Shown here one piece after another: positions 7,820-9,774 of a DNA stretch of 9,774 nucleotides (positions are counted from its first letter, which is position 1; each line of letters begins with the position of its first letter). The notes below the pieces were generated by a model. The model was not told the DNA's origin. It was given only the letters and a program-made list of their open reading frames with translations, and did no database searches. The stretch lies in assembly GCA_947464365.1 (NCBI GenBank), contig CANHWS010000118.1, positions 1 through 9,774 of the forward strand, given 5' to 3'. Source of the DNA: Cytophagaceae bacterium (GTDB taxonomy: Bacteria; Bacteroidota; Bacteroidia; Cytophagales; Flexibacteraceae). Made by a program: the position numbers and the translations under genes.

Positions 7820-7886
7820 GAGCATCATGACCAAGGGCAAATACAGCCCTCAGGCTGGTTGCCCACCATGTACAATAATCTATCCG

Positions 7887-7928
7887 ACCAAGGGCCTACC
7901 AGACAACTGATAGGCCTTTGGTTTTTTT
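7887..7928 (+). terminator. Intrinsic terminator of the S41 peptidase gene
   Basis: CCAAGGGCCTACCAG (7888-7902) pairs with CTGATAGGCCTTTGG (7907-7921) around the loop ACAA, with one G-U pair and one C-A mismatch. A7887 can also pair with T7922. Seven T residues (7922-7928) follow at once. It stands 68 bases after the S41 stop. A weaker hairpin (GGGCAA 7835-7840 with TTGCCC 7859-7864, inner AGCC/GGCT) precedes it. Confidence 0.88.
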
Positions 7929-7959
7929 GGCTGAGTGATGATCGCATTCTGTATTTTTG
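7926..7959 (+). promoter_or_regulatory. Candidate promoter of the homogentisate dioxygenase gene
   Basis: TTTG at 7926-7929 and TATTTTTG at 7952-7959 are 22 bases apart, within the TTG-N17-23-TAnnTTTG arrangement described for Flavobacterium-type Bacteroidota. The -33 half uses the end of the preceding terminator's T-tract. Transcription would start near 7966, leaving a leader of about 145 bases before the ATG at 8111. The match is by eye, and such short motifs also occur by chance. Confidence 0.45.
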
Positions 7960-7980
7960 GGCGACCATTGACGCTTATCG

Positions 7981-8022
7981 ACCAATAACCATCCGATGGC
8001 CATTGCACCCAGATGGTTTGGT
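7981..8022 (+). promoter_or_regulatory. Leader hairpin upstream of the homogentisate dioxygenase gene
   Basis: ACCAATAACCATC (7981-7993) pairs with GATGGTTTGGT (8012-8022): eleven base pairs with a two-base TA bulge in the left arm and an 18-base loop. A second, smaller stem, CCATC-C-GATGG at 7989-7999, uses part of the same left arm, so the two folds exclude each other. No T-tract follows, so this is not a terminator. If the candidate promoter is right, it lies in the 5' untranslated leader. It could be an operator half-site pair or RNA control element, or have no function. Confidence 0.3.
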
Positions 8023-8110
8023 ACTACCTCCCGAGTTTGCCTCATAAAATTGGCGTCTACGGAAGTCCTAGATCATTAGCCCGAACTTACACCAAACACT
8101 AAACGACCCG

Positions 8111-9271
8111 ATGCCCTTCTACCAACGCCGCGGCCAAGTCCCCCCTAAACGTCACACCCAGTTTCGTCAGCCAGATGGCTCTCTCTATAAGGAGGAGTTG
8201 GTGAGCTCTCTTGGGTTTAGCGGGATATACTCCTTGTTGTATCATAAGTATATGCCGACCCAAATCACCCGTGTGGGAGGTCGCAAGCCGGTAAGTGTAA
8301 CCGATGCCAACATTGGTCTGCAACCAATCCATCTCAAAACCTCGGTAGCTGGCACAACTGGTGACGACATCATTGATAGCCGTGTGCCGATGTTGTTTAA
8401 TAACGACTGTGTGTTGTACATCAGCAACCCAACGGCACGGTCGATGGACTATTATTACAAAAATGGAGAGGCGGACGAGGTCCTGTTTGTGCAAGAAGGT
8501 TCGGGCAGTTTGTATTCGCAGTTTGGCAAGCTAGATTTCGGACCAGGTGACTATGTCGTAATCCCTCGTACCGTGATCTATCGGCTAGCCTTTACCGATG
8601 GCCCAGTCAGGCTATTGGTCATTGAGTGTTTCGGACCTGTCGAAACCGTCAAGCGCTACCGCAATGAAGCTGGCCAGCTGGAAGAGCACAGCCCATACTG
8701 CGAGCGTGACATCCGGACACCAGACGAGTTGGTGCTAGAGGATGACCGAGCGCAGGAATGGGAAATCAAGGTCAAGAAGGATGGCTACCTCAATAGTTTC
8801 TTCTATAAACACTCGCCGTTAGATGTCGTTGGCTGGGATGGGTATTTATTTCCTTATGCCTTCAGCATCCGGGATTTTGAGCCGATCACTGGGCGCTTAC
8901 ACTTGCCTCCACCTATCCACCAGACCTTTCAGGCGCCTAACTTGGTGATCTGTTCGTTTGTGCCACGCTTGTTTGACTACCATCCGCTTTCGATCCCTGC
9001 GCCTTATAACCACAGCAACATCGACAGCGACGAAGTGTTATATTACGTCGAAGGGAATTTCATGAGCCGAAAAGGTATTGATGTTGGCTCCTTCACGCTC
9101 CATCCGGGGGGGCTACCTCACGGACCTCACCCAGGTACTGTCGAGGCCTCGATAGGCGCCAAGGAAACCCATGAGCTAGCTGTGATGGTCGATACTTTCA
9201 AACCTTTGAAAGTAGCCGCTGAGGCCTTGCCTTGGCTGGACCCAAACTATGCAATGAGCTGGAACCATTAG
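8111..9271 (+). CDS. hmgA: Homogentisate 1,2-dioxygenase
   Basis: Opens the ring of homogentisate with O2 to give maleylacetoacetate, a central step of tyrosine and phenylalanine breakdown; a cytoplasmic non-heme Fe(II) enzyme with a double cupin-like fold. It is 386 aa from ATG 8111, shorter than the roughly 430-445 aa of human and Pseudomonas enzymes. The N-terminal half has cupin-like segments (GEADEVLFVQEGSG near 119-132, DFGPGDYVVIPR near 142-153). In the C-terminal half the iron ligands can be placed by alignment to the human H335/E341/H371: His301 in PYNHSN, Glu308 in SDEV and His337 in LPHGPH, with His331 matching human H365. His270 (PPIHQTF) may correspond to the catalytic human H292. 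The His-to-Glu spacing is seven residues rather than six. None of its pathway partners (hydroxyphenylpyruvate dioxygenase, fumarylacetoacetase) is adjacent. Family assignment is strong; exact substrate is inferred from the family. Confidence 0.92.
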   Translation: MPFYQRRGQVPPKRHTQFRQPDGSLYKEELVSSLGFSGIYSLLYHKYMPTQITRVGGRKPVSVTDANIGLQPIHLKTSVAGTTGDDIIDSRVPMLFNNDCVLYISNPTARSMDYYYKNGEADEVLFVQEGSGSLYSQFGKLDFGPGDYVVIPRTVIYRLAFTDGPVRLLVIECFGPVETVKRYRNEAGQLEEHSPYCERDIRTPDELVLEDDRAQEWEIKVKKDGYLNSFFYKHSPLDVVGWDGYLFPYAFSIRDFEPITGRLHLPPPIHQTFQAPNLVICSFVPRLFDYHPLSIPAPYNHSNIDSDEVLYYVEGNFMSRKGIDVGSFTLHPGGLPHGPHPGTVEASIGAKETHELAVMVDTFKPLKVAAEALPWLDPNYAMSWNH

Positions 9272-9609
9272 TGAGACACTTGATCGGTCCAGAATTGGCA
9301 AATCAGCAAAAAACAAACTCGTTACTGAGATGTCCTCCTGTTTTGACGTGTAATCGGGGTTACTTGTGCCTGATTGTTCGGTTTTGATGCCACATCCTTA
9401 GGATTTCTTCTTATTCTGGATAGTTTTGTCCCATTGGAAAATCATCTTGATGGTTATTCCAACGGTTGGGTTTGGTTTTCGGTCTTCTGGATACCACATC
9501 AAGGCCGATACTAAACCATAATCACCTGAGCAGTCCATTTATACCCTAAGGACAAGCATCATTAGTCAAGCTGCCTGTTGGGTAAACCAGCATTTCTTGA
9601 ACGTACACC
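9272..9609. other. Intergenic region, no gene seen
   Basis: These 338 bases contain no convincing reading frame on either strand and no clear terminator after the dioxygenase gene. Minor structure: CCAAC-G-GTTGG at 9459-9469 followed by GTTTGGTTTT, and GTAA/TTAC around TCGGGG near 9350-9364. TAGTTTTG at 9421-9428 matches the TAnnTTTG core on the plus strand but has no TTG at a suitable distance upstream; if active it would serve the gene starting at 9610. Confidence 0.5.
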
Positions 9610-9774
9610 ATGCGATTAACTTTACGTAAAATCCTGCCAACGACCATAATGGTTAGTGCACTTGCTTTATCATCAAGGTTGGTCTTTGGTCAGCAGGCCA
9701 ACGTCCCCCAACCAAGTGGACACTTGCCTAGTTGTGGCACCAGTATGATGGTTGAGCGGTCATTGGCCGAAAAT
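9610..9774 (+). CDS. N terminus of a secreted protein, possibly an M43-like metallopeptidase (partial at 3' edge)
   Basis: The frame runs open from ATG 9610 to the window end, 55 residues. The start MRLTLRKILPTT is basic, followed by the hydrophobic stretch IMVSALALSSRLVFG and then QQA, a credible signal peptide with cleavage near residue 27-30. After it comes PSCGTSMMVERSLAEN. A CGT followed by an amphipathic stretch ending near an Asn is how many secreted Bacteroidota proteins start, notably M43 (pappalysin/cytophagalysin-like) metallopeptidases, recalled from general family knowledge. The catalytic HExxH motif would be well beyond the window, so the function remains a guess. That it is an exported protein is much more certain than its family. 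Confidence 0.65.
   Translation, partial: MRLTLRKILPTTIMVSALALSSRLVFGQQANVPQPSGHLPSCGTSMMVERSLAEN

Noticed and set aside
7859..8047. 62-codon plus-strand frame between the S41 and dioxygenase genes
   Set aside because: It runs through the terminator hairpin and its T-tract, so the sequence there is explained by RNA structure rather than coding.
8099..8494. 131-codon minus-strand frame opposite the dioxygenase N terminus
   Set aside because: Antisense shadow of a conserved coding region with no features of its own.
1..9774. Defence system, mobile element or phage region
   Set aside because: No transposase, integrase, nuclease, toxin-antitoxin pair or array of repeats is visible; all larger genes are housekeeping or metabolic and base composition appears even.

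Overview
The window looks like ordinary chromosomal DNA of a member of the Bacteroidota, possibly a Cytophagales-, Chitinophagales- or Sphingobacteriales-like lineage; I cannot place it to genus. Reasons: an S46 dipeptidyl-peptidase, a eukaryote-type class Ia ribonucleotide reductase large subunit, an S41 peptidase with a long C-terminal extension, no convincing Shine-Dalgarno sequences before the starts, and candidate promoter cores of the TAnnTTTG type known from this phylum. Base composition is near 50% GC and looks even across the coding regions. I see no transposase, integrase, CRISPR array, tRNA or rRNA.

Layout. 2-202 (+): C-terminal end of a short-chain dehydrogenase/reductase. 242-282: a perfect 16-bp hairpin between convergent genes, probably a shared terminator. 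309-2684 (-): exported S46 dipeptidyl-peptidase, predicted DPP7-type specificity, with an unusual Pro/Ala- then Lys/Ala-rich tail. 2828-3082 (-): small two-helix membrane protein of unknown function. 3127-3168 (-): strong terminator of the next gene. 3197-5566 (-): nrdA, complete, with all expected catalytic and radical-transfer residues. 5567-6154: long divergent intergenic region with an 8+8-bp palindrome holding back-to-back promoter-like cores. 6155-7819 (+): membrane-anchored S41 (Ctp-type) peptidase. 7887-7928: its terminator, whose T-tract overlaps a candidate promoter for the next gene. 8111-9271 (+): homogentisate 1,2-dioxygenase. 9272-9609: no gene seen. 9610-9774 (+): start of a secreted protein cut by the window edge.

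The genes do not form one pathway or operon. Most are separate transcription units with their own terminators: peptide scavenging outside the cytoplasm (S46), dNTP synthesis (nrdA), envelope proteolysis (S41) and tyrosine/phenylalanine breakdown (homogentisate dioxygenase). nrdA has no nrdB beside it, and the dioxygenase has no other tyrosine-catabolic gene beside it. I found no convincing novel multi-gene system. The points most worth a second look are the palindromic divergent regulatory region, the S46 tail, the small membrane protein, and the leader hairpin before the dioxygenase.
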